Positions 9,795 to 23,200 of a DNA stretch of 64,000 bases are shown piece after piece. The notes under the pieces were generated by a model. The model did not search any database and was not told where the DNA came from. It was given only the letters and a program-made list of their open reading frames with translations. Source of the DNA: Styela clava (taxonomy: Eukaryota > Chordata > Ascidiacea > Stolidobranchia > Styelidae); assembly GCF_964204865.1 (NCBI RefSeq), contig NC_135254.1, positions 7,383,001-7,447,000 of the forward strand, in the 5' to 3' direction. Made by a program: the position numbers and the translations under genes. Within the stretch, counting starts at the first letter, position 1. Every line of letters starts with the position of its first letter.

Positions 9795-10913
9795 ATGCCA
9801 CCAAAGTTAAGGTTACCGCCTCTGCCATCCATTGCAAGCATTCTTAAAATTTATAATGTCCGAGCAAAGAAACAGTTGGCGCAAAATTTTTTATTCGATC
9901 CGAGAATAATTGGTAGAATGGTGGATTGTGCTACGAGTGATTTGACTGGAAAACATATATGTGAAGTTGGACCTGGTCCGGGAGGAATAACTCGGTCAAT
10001 ATTGAACAAAAATGCAGAGAGTGTTTCTGTGGTTGAAAAAGATTGGAGGTTTATCCAAAGTTTGCAAATGTTAGCGAGCACAACGCAAGGACGCATGAAA
10101 ATTCATCATGAGGATATTTTAGATTTTGACGAAACGATTGCGTTTCCCAAAGAAGAAGCGAAACCGTGGACTGAATCTAAACTACCAGCTTTATGTTTCA
10201 TGGGGAATCTGCCATTTAATGTTTCTTTGCCGCTTTTATTTAAATGGCTGAATTTGATATCACATCATAGTGGTGTCTATGAGCTAGGAAGAATTCCAGC
10301 GATCTTAACATTTCAACAAGAAGTCGGAGAACGCTTAGTAGCTTTGCCAAAAGAATCACAAAGATGTAGACTTTCGATTACGGCACAATATTTATGTCAT
10401 ATTGACTATTGTCACACAATTTTTGGGAAATCTTTTGTACCACCCCCAAAAGTAAACGTCGCTGTTATAAGAATTGTTCCTAAGAAGCAGTTTGAGATAC
10501 AATTACCTTTTAAAACTGTTGATCATGTTGTAAAACACATATTTCACTTCCGACAGAAGCGTTGTCGTAAAGGTATTGCGACACTTTTCCCTCGAAGTCG
10601 CATGGATTTAGTGGATGAAATGATAAGAATATCTGGTGTTAACCCGTTAGAACGGCCGTTTAATCTATACATGGCACATTTTAGAGACTTATGTTACGCT
10701 TATCAAGAAATTTGTGACAGAATTCCTAATATTGCTCTCGTAGACACTTATCATAATAAAGAATGGTTGAAATATTTTGATGAAGGTGGAGAACCTCTTA
10801 ATGATGTTCTTTTACCGAAGTTGCCAGAAATCGAAGATAATTTTAATTGTAAGAACGTTGAGGCTCTTCATGAGTTATCAGATGAAACTGAACAAATTTC
10901 ATCACTTGCTTAA
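9795..10913 (+). CDS. TFB1M: Mitochondrial dimethyladenosine transferase 1 (12S rRNA methylase)
   Basis: 372 residues from ATG 9795, single exon. The open frame also includes a TTG at 9789, rejected because the acceptor TTTCTAG ends at 9787. KsgA/Dim1 family features: QNFLFDP at 30-36, SAM motif I EVGPGPGGIT at 57-66, acidic motif II Glu81 (VVEKD), HEDILDFD at 105-112, and the catalytic NLPF at 138-141. Later come a TFQQEVGERL helix and FRQKRCRKG in the C-terminal domain. Known role: methylates two adjacent adenosines in helix 45 of mitochondrial 12S rRNA using SAM. Length is close to vertebrate TFB1M (about 346). The N-terminus is short and basic, as for mitochondrial import. The Glu/Asp-rich tail after about 335 is extra. 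AATAAA follows at 10970. Confidence 0.96.
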   Translation: MPPKLRLPPLPSIASILKIYNVRAKKQLAQNFLFDPRIIGRMVDCATSDLTGKHICEVGPGPGGITRSILNKNAESVSVVEKDWRFIQSLQMLASTTQGRMKIHHEDILDFDETIAFPKEEAKPWTESKLPALCFMGNLPFNVSLPLLFKWLNLISHHSGVYELGRIPAILTFQQEVGERLVALPKESQRCRLSITAQYLCHIDYCHTIFGKSFVPPPKVNVAVIRIVPKKQFEIQLPFKTVDHVVKHIFHFRQKRCRKGIATLFPRSRMDLVDEMIRISGVNPLERPFNLYMAHFRDLCYAYQEICDRIPNIALVDTYHNKEWLKYFDEGGEPLNDVLLPKLPEIEDNFNCKNVEALHELSDETEQISSLA

Positions 10914-10969
10914 GGGAATCTGTCAAAAAAAAGTTCATCCACTCATTTCCACAATCGACACTCCAATCA

Positions 10970-10975
10970 AATAAA
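10970..10975 (+). terminator. Poly(A) signal AATAAA for TFB1M
   Basis: 57 bases after the TFB1M stop, in an AT-rich context. The next gene's acceptor follows at 11202, so the two genes are tightly packed. Confidence 0.6.
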
Positions 10976-11218
10976 CCCTCAAATGGTTCCTATTCTCCTT
11001 TGTATAGAACCAATATGTTGCCATAATTTATTAGGCTGAATATAAATGTGCAAGTCTTATTAAAGTCACCAATATCTGTTAAATCTTTTAAAAATATCCA
11101 ACTTTTCAATTGCATACCATGTCTTTAAATGCAATCATAAGCCAACCAATTCAGTATCCATTTGGCTGTTATCACATTGACCTTTCTCTTTTACTTCTCA
11201 TAGAAAACAGGTTACAAA

Positions 11219-14200
11219 ATGAAATCTATTTTCTACTTTGGTGTGTATTTCTTGGTTTTGATTTCCTTGTTTCATTTATCATTTGGGCTTGATGATGATG
11301 ACGATGAAGATGAAAATGGAAACTTGAGACATAGAAGAGGTAAAATCAATATTTTATATGAAGTGTTCACGAAGTTTACCCGTGGTAGTATAGTTATGTG
11401 TGAGAGGATTTGGAATAGTTACGTGTGTGAGGACTAAAATTTCTGATGACTCATTTTCCCGCCTTTTTTTATATTTGTATTGTAGCAATCAATTCTGACA
11501 GTTTAATAACAGTATAAAAGCCTCAATGACCTTCAACAGTCTCGCATACTGGACAAAACAATGAAAATTATTGATATTGCTTAATGCTTTTCATCATTTG
11601 AAGAAATAAAATCTCTCTCTCTGGACTGCTCACTGCTGCAGTGTGGTTCACATATCTGCTGGTTGGTTACAGCCTCTTCATCCATTAAGTCCATGCCTCT
11701 AAAATGAATAACTGGCTAACTAATCCCATACCCAACATAGATCTGTAACCGGACAACACGCCATGGTTCGCCATATGTTTGACATCTTATTGGCTTTCCT
11801 CTCCTCCAGTTAAATGTGTGAATCCTATCAAAAGTGGAAAATGTACTGATAGTAACCACTGTTATGCTAAGAACTGTTGTTAATTAATAATTGCAATGAA
11901 ATTTCCTTAAATACTGAAGATTGAAACAATTCAATACAAAATCCTCCCTTCAATTTCATTCCCCCTTATTGTTGTTTTTTTAGGTGAAGGCGTTCATTAT
12001 TCCATTGATGATGGGATAGAAATGTTAGATGCTGAAACTTTCAGGTAAGTCTATTACATGAAATGAACAAGTGTTCCAAAAACAATCATGGACTGGTAAC
12101 CGGACGAGAGGCCGGTGTTCGCCATATGGTTAAGTCGTCATAACGGCTTTCTTCTCCTCTGGATAAATATGTAAATCCTATCAAAGTAAAATGTTATGAA
12201 TATGCTTTGTCATGCATTACTGTAAATTTTTTTCATTCTTTTTTTTTACTTTTGCTTCCCAGGTCAACCGTGTATAACAGTTCTGTAGCGTGGTTTGTTA
12301 AATTTTACTCTCGCTGGTGTGGACATTGTAAGACGTTTGCTCCAACTTATAAACAACTTGCATTGGATATTAAAGGTATAATTGTGTACAATATATTGCT
12401 TCGAAATATTGTCAAGATGATTAAATGGTACTCCCGTAGTATGTGTACCAGGTTAGAGTTAGGCGATAATTTCATTCCGATTTTCCTTCTTATTGTTCTA
12501 TTACGAGTTCGGGGACTGTATCTGTATGTGTTGCCAAGTGAATATACCCCTTGCCCATTGGTTACCGTCTCTTTACACAACTTGATTAAGTGAGCAAAGA
12601 AAATTATTGGTATGGTGGTACCCCTCCATATTGGTAACACACTTCTGGAGGGCCGATTAAATTATGTTACGAATGTTTCCATAATTTTGATTTGTTATTA
12701 ATTTGAGTGCCACGACGGACCAAAACTTGAATAAAACACCGGTGTGAGAAAATCGGGAAAACTTCTATTTTTGATTTTAAACTCCTCTGACTGAGTATTG
12801 AAATATTATGGTGAATATCACTTCAAACTTTGCTTTGAAGTTCAGTGTGAAAAGCATTTATATTATTGTAATTTTTTTCAAAATTTGAACAATCCTTTGT
12901 TATCTGAAACCCCCGAAATGTGATGTTATTCATACTTTTTCGTATCATTTTTTGTCTTCTATTTTTTTATTTCGAGTATTGAAATACTCCAAATTTTGCT
13001 TGAATATTCAGTTTGCAAAGTATTTATATCATTATCAATTTTTCAGACTTCAATTTTCACTTTTTGTCTAAAACCCTTGAAATGTTATTTTATAGTTTCT
13101 TTTTTCTGTTCAGATTGGCATCAAGTCGTGCGGCTGGCGGGAGTAGATTGTGTCAGTAAATCAGAGAGTGGTCTTGATACCGGACATAAAGTTTGCTTTA
13201 GAAAACCTTTCTTCATCAGTGGGATGCCAGATTTTAGGGTAAGACGTGAATTTGTAATGTTCATCTAAATGCCTTTATATTATATTCACATGCTAAATAC
13301 TGTGTAAATATACCCACTATGGTACATAATAACAACAACACACCAAATAAATTCGATAAATGGAGTTCAAACATGTGACGTAAAAGTACTACATGGAACT
13401 TTGTACTAAAAGTAAAAATGAAACATACAAGCACAATGTTTTTTGGTAAATGCTGGAGGGAACAATACAACCATGCAATCATCCAAGTCAGCTCCCGCCA
13501 TATCCACTGTTATACATAGGATTCACAGTTACTGGATGACTGTAAATGCTAAATTTGATGCACAATTCGATAAACTCTTGACAAATTTGTATGTTTCAGT
13601 ATTTTCCTGCTAATATGACGGATGAGGAATTTGCTGGTTTTCGAAGAAAATATGAAGGTAAAATTAAAACCCGAACACAAATAAAGTTGTAAACTGTCAG
13701 CCAGATATTTTTTTTGTGAATTATTACTAGTTGTTAGGAATTCAGATAAACAGGTTTTCTACATATTGTGGATTCTGCATTTTGCAACGGACCATAATCT
13801 TACATAATTTGGATCTGTTGATAAAAATTTTAATGCAACCAAATACACCAATTAGTTAAATGGAGAAATAGCACTACACACGAGGCAGAATGTCATTGGC
13901 ATATTGAAGACCATTTGGTCGCACTCACTGATATACTCTATGACAGGGCTACTCAACTATTTTCACCAAAGGTCCATTTAGAAAACTTCAAAATTACTGG
14001 GGTCTGGACATTACAGAAAATTTATTTCATTGAATAAACGAAACTTCAAATGTAATATTAAATTAAATACAAGAGCAATGAATAACTCAAAAATATGGAT
14101 ACAAGTGTCACACATCGGTACCAGTACGACAAACTGTGTAGTTGTGTATGTAAATGGTATCAAAAATCATGTAAAACTATTAAACGAGGCTTATGCTGCC

Positions 14201-17200
14201 AAAAGAAATGAGCAGACGGTCCAAATTTAATGAACAAAAGGCCCGGATTCAAACCGCGGTCCGCCAGTTGAGTAGCCCCGCTCTGTGAGTTACTATATTT
14301 TGGAAAAAATTGGTTTGGAATCGTTTTTGCAATTCCATTGTGCACTAGCTAAGATGGTGGAATGGAATTTATTTACTGGTATATATTTCATCCTACGAAA
14401 CTGAAGTAGTGATTTTGAGATGGTTGATTGAATACTTCAAACAGTAGATCTTGTAGATTATTATTCAGAATCTTTTTGGTTTTGTGTCATCTTTCTAATT
14501 GAGTTGTCTCTGCTATTGAAAATTTTGATCATAATTACTCAATACTGAACTTGAAAGGTAAAAAAGTTTACGGAAGTGACGGTTCTGTTATTGAAGATTC
14601 TGATTCGTTGGAGAAAGTACGAGAAAGCTTGATCGGTTTTATTCAAGAAAATTCAAAAAATGAAAAATTTTCGTTGGCAACTTTAAAGTATATGCAGAAA
14701 ATAGAATTTATGTGTCATGTAGATTGTTTCAAATTTTTATATTTGAAAGTAGTCGTGAAGACTGAAATTTTAGTTTTAGTGAGACTGTGTATTTTTGCAC
14801 AACGATGGCCAAAATTCAATATTTTGAATATGTTCAAGAATAATAAAAGTTTCAAATATGGAAAATATTCCTGTGGGACTACTTGAAATAAAACTTTTTT
14901 AAAAAAGTTGTAAATAACTTCTAAATCAAGAAATTGGAATATCGAATCTAATTAATTTTTGATTCATTTTGTAATTGTTTCCTGGTAATTTTAAAATTAC
15001 CCATAAAGGCCAGATACTTAAAACCATTTTTTCAAATGCTTGCTTCAGCCATATTTTAGTGCTTTACAGATTTGGGTGAAAGCTTAACAAACAAGTTCAT
15101 TCATCCCACAATAGTATATTCATGATTACCACTGCTTAATAAGTAGATGATGGGGGAAAAAATCTGTCCGCACAGGGCTCCCTTATTTTTAGAAACTAAA
15201 AACTAGAAATAACTTCAGTTATAAATCAAGTTTCAAAGATAACTTTGAAACAAAAAGAAAAACTGTATGTTACTGTAGATTTCATTATAGAATTGATAAA
15301 ATTTTATTGTAGCGAGAAAATTGATAAAAAAAAATTGGGATTTAATGAAACCATGCCAGTCTTATTTAGAGTGAAAGTATGACTGATGGAAAGCAAATGT
15401 TAAAGCAAATTTGACTATATTCATATGGCTTGGTTTACAGTGATTGTCAGTTGCAATCACTTCAAGTCTCAATGAATGCGATAAACTATATTATATTAAG
15501 AAATTGTTCTTAGTTATTATCATGGCACTCCTCGACCGGGTGACATTTCTTCGTTTTTTTGTAATTTTCAAATACCTGAGTCATAATTGAACCTGAAAAT
15601 TTGCGGTTAAATATTTCTTCCATTTTGACTTTCAAGATTGTCATTTGCAAATCTGCCTTGGACGATTACATTTTTAAGTTTTTCTCAACTCGATGCAAAA
15701 TATTTTTTATAACAGAAAGAAAGATCTTGAAGCTCTGATTGACGAAGACTCCAATGAGAATCACAGAGTTCTGATTATTGAACCTAAATCATCATTTGTT
15801 GGCCGTCAGGTGATTGTAATTTGAGATTTGTTTCAAAAAAATATTAGAGGTTTACACTTGTGTTCTGTGAATTATTTTGTAGGCAATTGCCTTTATATTT
15901 CAGGGATTAAGTAATGTTTAAAACGTACAAAGTTTAGGTTGATAGATGTTGTCCAAAGAAGTGGTACGTGTTCGCTCACCCAAAAGTGTTTAGTTAATTA
16001 AAACATGCACGCATATACAATAAATAAGAGAGTGTTAAAAGCCAAGATTTCTTTGTGTGCTTGTCTTTTATAATTGTTCACTTTGACTCTAATTTTTGAC
16101 TGCAAAGTGTACATATCGATTGAGTTGCTAAAATCTTGTTGTTGAGAAAAATCGCAAGTAATGTACCAATCTATTTTCAATTTTCAGTAATTAATGTGTT
16201 AAACAACTCTAATGTGCTATTACCTCAATTGTACAAAATTCCTCCAAAAAAATTTTATTTTTTATTTTTATTAACCTGTTTCAGACGCCCAATCGAGCCC
16301 AATTTTGAATACATTTTTATTAATGTCATACGACCCCCAAAATTTACCCAATATACAATAATTATATACCATTGGAAAGGTATTTTAGAGTACTATACGC
16401 TAGATGTCACTGGAGGACCGTAAACTAAAACACCTCTTTCAAGAGGTCTCTCGTAACGTCAAAAAATAACAAAAATATTTACACTCTCTCATTCTATCAG
16501 CTGTTGGACGTCTACAGCTATTGTAAAGCTGAAATGTGACTATACAGTTGACTGCACATTGGTTTTCTCTTTCATATGATACTAAACGCTTTTCCATAGC
16601 GCGCGTTGTTCAAGCGTTTTGGAAATTTTCCGTTTGAGAAGTCACCACATCGAATCAGGCCAGGCTAAGCTTGATAGATCGATCGGTTGTTTGTTTGTGC
16701 TTTATCGCGTTGAAAGCTTTTGTGAGTCATAATAAAACATTTATTTTGAATCATAAAAGCTTATAATCGTCAGACAAGGAGAATTTGCGAGATAAAACGC
16801 CTAACTTTTTTTCGGTGAGGCAGCTGCGATCAAACGACTCGATATTTTTATAACTTCCTGACGTTGTGAGATGTCCACTCTCCTATGTTATGTAGCATAT
16901 AAAATGACCTTCAAAATAAGACCTTATCATACTAGATTTTGTTATTGGTTAGCGCACAACGCCAAGGTTTATGGAATTATTTTCTTGTTGTGCGACGTTT
17001 TTATATCGCAGCGGGAAGTACACGCGTGATATGTAAGCGAAATTTTATCACTTCTAAATGTCATATAAGGTTCATTCTCATATTGTTGTGTGGGGAATAA
17101 GATTTCCTTTCAAGCAAGACCATAACAAACATTCCAGACCTCATGGTATACACACAGCATTGCAAAACGTCGCGCATGCGTCAAACCGGGAGGATTAGGT

Positions 17201-20200
17201 TAAACAGGAGTGCTTGTTTCTGCCGTGCTTGATCGACTGTGCCATCCTTGTCCAAGCATCGACTCTAGATTTTGTAAAGGAAGATATTTGAGGCAGCAAT
17301 TTCATTAATCAATGTACTTCTCATTACTACAGGTTATTCTTGACATGACAGCATTTACTGGATTACAAGTACGAAGAGTTTCTGAAACAAACAAAAAAGT
17401 TCTCAAATTATTGAAAGATTTTTATGAATTTGAACTTGATGATAGTTCACCAACAGTTCTTGTGTTGAAGGATATGGCTTCTTATACTGAATGGAATGTT
17501 CCAGAAGAGGAAGGTGGGACAATTTTGCCAGAGTTGTGTAGTCGTAATTTGACATGTTTTGTCGCAGTCAAATTTTTAAAATTGGAGTGAAGTCGGGAGT
17601 TGAATTGTTTTTTTTTTTCAATTCGGAAATTCAATTCATGATTTTTCTCACTATAAAAAATCTATTGATTCCAAGATTGGTTGGTGTTTTCTCAATTTCA
17701 TACAACTTTGTAAATAAACTACAAATTTTAAAAAGAATGTGGACTGAAAATTTAGTACAGCTTAAACCAGAGGTGGGCAAGGACAGGACCAGAAGCCAAA
17801 TATTTCGATCACCCATTTTATGAACAATATTCACTGTGTTATGGAAGCAAAAGTGAAAAACAAAAAGCAACGTGTCAAAACTAAATTAAATTTGCAATTC
17901 CTTGAGCCATTTTTAGCTAAATATCAAAATTTGGTTTCACTTCTGTTGTGACTGCATTAGTCGTGCCAGATTAAATCACCCAACGGGCCAGATTTGGCAT
18001 AGTTTGCCCAAGTAGGTTAAAATTGGTTTTTCTTACCCAAGATGAATTGAATATATCCTGTGTTAAAATTTTCGAATGTTTTGTTTAGATGCTCGTAAGT
18101 TTATTCGCAACAAACTCCAGACACTGCCTGGTGTGAAACGAGTTCGGGAAAAGATCGTTGTTGAGCGAAGAAATGAAACTAAGGGAGCAGTCGATTACGA
18201 AATGCCAGATGTTGACAGGTAGACATTACTACATTTTAAATTAAGTTTGATTGAAGCAAACACAGGCTGTTACTCTAATTTAAAGTTGCACTGACTGTCT
18301 CACAGGGGTTGTTTTCACTTGTGCCAAAATCCTTTGTCGTTATTGTTTGTGTTTCATAAAGCAAATGAGAGTATAGACATGACATGGTCAAACTACGGCC
18401 TACTCTGTAATTCAATCTGACCTCGGAGCCAAATCCGGTTCACTGGGTACCGTAATTCAATCTGGCCCGCCTGATGCTGCCGCAACCAAACTAAAACCAA
18501 ATCTTGATGTTCTAGCTAAAAATAGCTCAAGAAATTTGTTGAGATTGCGGTTAAATTTAGTTTTGGCATGAGCCTTATTGTTTTCCTATTTTGCTTTTGT
18601 AACACTGTGAATATTGTTCATAAAATGTTTCTTTTTATGTCTCACTTACATGGCCCACCAGTGCAAGTGACTTGAATTTTTGGCACTTGGTCCAAAAACC
18701 GTGCCAGCCCCTGGTACAGACAGACTATAAAAAATTAAATCATTTCAAATACAATTAAAACACAATTTTTTTGTTTCATGGCAATCTCAAAGTAAAATTG
18801 CTAGATTTAGCTGTGCTGTTGAATTAGTATGACACCAAATCCAAGTATATGTATGGTATTCTGATATTCAAAAAATTTGGTATCGAAATACTTGTTTTTC
18901 TATTAAAGCCAGAAAAGTAGATAGATTGCTAATAGAACACCGCAGTAAACTGTAGGTGTCCAGATTTTGGGTCTTGTGTACTCTCTTACTACAAGTACTT
19001 CCTCTGGGCTTGTCATAACCATTTTTACAAATGTCATTTCTAAATCCCTACCTGACTACATTTTACAGAAATTATATCACTACAGCATCACAATCAAGTC
19101 TTATAGATTTGCCTAAGTATAGCTACTATTGCCCAAAATGGCATTTATGTCGACGATAACGACCTCACTAACGCCAGCGATCTTTTTCATATCTGGATCG
19201 CTTCGACGAAAAAATGAGAGAAATAAATTGCTTAACTTCGGGTAATCGTCTGTGCATTTTGGACAACCATCCATATAATGAATTTTTGAATGCTGTAGTC
19301 AGGTGGGGGTTAGGATTGACATATGCAAAAATTGGGCTGAAGTATGTGAACTAAGATGGCAGATGCTGGAACTAGTGTTCCCTCTAATAATAAAATTTCA
19401 CACTGCGCAAATGTTGCTATTTGAGACTATTTTAAGGCTGAGCAGAATCCTGGATTATTTGCAAACTTTGTGAAAATAGTAGCCTATCATATATTATCGG
19501 AATGCGAAGAAAGCACCCATTTAACTTGAATAGCCTCTCCTTGTTTTCGTGCTTTTCCAACTCTTATACACTTCGTCCATGTTTGTTGTGTTTATTTCTG
19601 AATCAAGCGACAATTATCCAACGTACAAAACTTATTATACAATCTCAACATTTTTGTTGTTAAAATATCATTGCTTTCACCAACAATCAGGGCATGAAAT
19701 TTTGCTTTTCTTATGCTCTGCATGATTTCTCCCTTGGCGACAAAGTCTATGCTTTTCAAAAATTTAAAGCCGTAATTTTTGCTTCACCATGAATATGGTA
19801 ATTTAATTCGACTATTTATTACTTTGCGGGACAATATTAATGAATTCAGCTTGACACATAGTAGAACACTATCTATGTGAGGCTTTATTTCACTTGATGG
19901 GATTTTCAACACTTTTTTTCAGTGGTTGGTTTTGCGTTGAAACAGTTCGAACAACCTCCTCTTGCTTCCACGTTTCCACGCTAATGCATCTAGTGCGTCA
20001 ATGTGCTTCCATGGTTTAAATGACGTTTTTTATAGTCAACTTCCTATTCCCACCAACGATTTGCCTTTTTCGAATCACTATCAGGTGCAACTATAGCCTT
20101 TATAATATTATTGTACGTGGTGTTAGTTGAAGGCTGATGGGAGCGGCCCAGTTCTCAGCTCGATCTCTATCGCACCCTCTGTCTGAGATTGCCTTCCATA

Positions 20201-23200
20201 TCTTCATCTGTGTCAACTTCACTACGGACAATAACAAGATCCTGCCAGTTGACAACATGAAATCCATAGCGCGCGATGAAAATTTCAGAATGCGACACTG
20301 GGTCGCGCTGGCATACGTAAAACGAGGTGCTTGGGCGTGACAGACACGTGTGTGACATCACAATACACCGCAATACACCAAAATACACCGCAAATGTTAT
20401 GGTGGTACTGTACAATAGCGCAGTTGCGCAGCTTAGAGGGAACCTTGTCCGTAGCCAATATCATTAAAATGCGATACAAATAAGTTGAACGTAATTTTTA
20501 GAGTCAATGAAAAACATCAAATGCTAGGTCATAGTCGTGTATTTTATCCAAATTATTTTCAAATTTCAAGAAATTCTAAGATACTGCATGTAATCCGCAA
20601 CCGTTTTTATCAGCGGTACTCTGGCGTGGCGTAATGATCTCTAGCAGACATGATGCGGACATTTTTTTTTTGCGCGTTTTGTAACATTCATAGGTTACGG
20701 CTTCCTCCACCATAAATTCGATGCATCTGAAATAACTGATTAACTAATCACACACTCAACATGGACTGGTAACTGCACGAGATGCTGTGGTTAGTCATTT
20801 AATTAAGCCGACCTATCGGCTCTTCTCTCCCTTGAGATAAATGGGTAAATCCTATTCTATCAGCATCTCGTTTTAAGATATCATAACATAAATGTATTCA
20901 ACATTTGTAAGTGGAGATAATTTGACAATGGTATTCGGATTTTTTATTTCCGAAAAATGTGAGAATTTCTCAATTTATTATATAAAAGGTTGAAAAAAAA
21001 TGACTTATTCTAAGTGTATATTGAAGAATTTGTTCGCTGTACTCAAACAAAGACCTCAGTAAAGTATTTAAAACCTCTAAGAAATTCCTGGTTCAATGAA
21101 GCAAAATAGGAAAACCCGCCCGCAGAAAAAACTGACCGATATTGATAGTTAGAAAAAACACAAACATGACAGAGGACTGTTGAACTTTGAAAAACTTTTT
21201 AAAACGAGTCATAAAACATGAAAATATTCAAATGAAACTGACAAGTTGTACTGGCTAGTTAACTGTTCACGAGTTAGGTTGTTAAACATCAACTTCAGTG
21301 TGATACAAAAAAAAACAATCGGCCACTGCTTTCCCTGGCTACATTCCACCATGTTAATTAATGTGAAACTTTTCCACGTGCGAGGCTCGGCGGCGTAGCG
21401 CATCTTGCCAAGTGGAATATGCTCATCACTGCAGCTCTTACGCTGCATGAGTTTGCATGTTTGAATTCCATGGGTGATATTTATTTGCAAGAAGACTGCT
21501 GGTCTCCTCTTCGCCATGGCACGGTGGTTCACGTAACCGAAGCTAGGTTGCGGCTTCCTCCACTATCGAGCCCATGCATCTGAAACAAACAACTTGCTTA
21601 CTAATCTCATACTCGACATGGACTGATAAACGGACGGAAAGCTGTGGTTCCTAAATCCTACCCTAGGTTGTGTCACCGCCCATTATACGCCCTTTTTGTT
21701 CATTCACTTGCTATAGTTCGAACTCTTTAGTTACTCAACAAAAACATTTTTACTCAGATGTAGCTCTATGGTTACTTGACAAAAACATTTTGTACTCAGA
21801 TGTAGCGAATGAAAGCAGATGGTGATATTTTGTTGACACAGTGACAGTTCTTTGTGTTTACTTTATACTTTTCATATCACAGAACAAAAGCGTTTGTTAC
21901 TGTTGCACACCACGAGCCTGATTTTCAATACGCTTTGCGTCAGATGAAACATACTGGAGGTTGGAAGTTTGTGATAAATAGATTTCATCTATTGGAAATG
22001 CAAAAATAAGATATTTGTAAGACAGATAAGGGTTACAGTTAAAATATATTTTCCGTTGACCGGCTAGTATTCTCAAATATATTGGCGGATTCATGTATTG
22101 AACTTTTTTAACAGAAAACTAGTAAATATATTAGCAGTAACAGTATGAGTGAACCGTCAACTTCTAAACAAATAGAGGTAGATTGCAAAGAGAAAAAATT
22201 TGCTCACAGAAAAGCCGGAATCCCAGCCGATTTTACTATAAAAGTTAAATACGAATCATTCAACGTTCATCGCGATATAATCGTCGCAAACTCTGACTAT
22301 TTCAAAGCAATGCTGGCTTACGATACTAAAGAAAATTTACAAGGATTTGTTCATATGAAAGATGTAAACCCAGATGTTGTGCGTGAATGCATCGAGTTCA
22401 TGTACACTGGAAATGTGGATGAGGTTTCAGTTGACATTGAAGATATTGGAGACGTACTCCAAGCAGCTGGAATCATGCTACTGGATAGAATAACTGAGCA
22501 CATTGGTAATTTCCTAAAGAATAATCTGAATTCACAAAACTGCATTCAAATTTATAATATCGTGGATCAATTTAACATCACTAAACTCATGATATATGTC
22601 CAAACATTCTTTGAAAAAACCTACAAGGTGGAAAACTTGACCAAATTGCTTCAACTCTCGAAATCTCATTTCACTGACTACATTAAGAAGCAGCACCCTA
22701 ACGTGAATGTCACTGTGTGGGAGTGCATTATCCACTGGATAAAATTTGACGTTCACGATCGACAGAAGCACATTTCCGAGCTTTTGAGCATATTAAATTG
22801 GGATAGGTTTCCTACAATTTCACTGCTTCAACGATTATGGGACGAACCTATTTTAAGAGATTCTCAAGAATGCAAAAATATTTTATGTGAAAGAGTTTTT
22901 ATGGACGATCTTGTTTTCAGCCAAAATATTTCTTTCAACAACTATTTTTTACTGAAGAAAATTACGGAAAACCTAAAATTTATTCCGAATTCGATCAAAA
23001 GAGCTTTGAATGAGTTTCGGAATACCAATATTATTGAGCTTCTTGCGAAACCCGACTTCAAATCGATTCCTGTATCTGAACTTATTTACTTACTCTCGGA
23101 TTCAGCAATGGATGATTTAACCGGAGAAAAATGGAAATGGTTGGCGATAAAAGCTTGGGTAGGATACGGAACGGATCGGGAAATTATTTTGCCTCAACTT

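Noticed and set aside
21209-21532. 107-codon minus-strand frame
   Set aside because: Largely overlaps a SINE copy.
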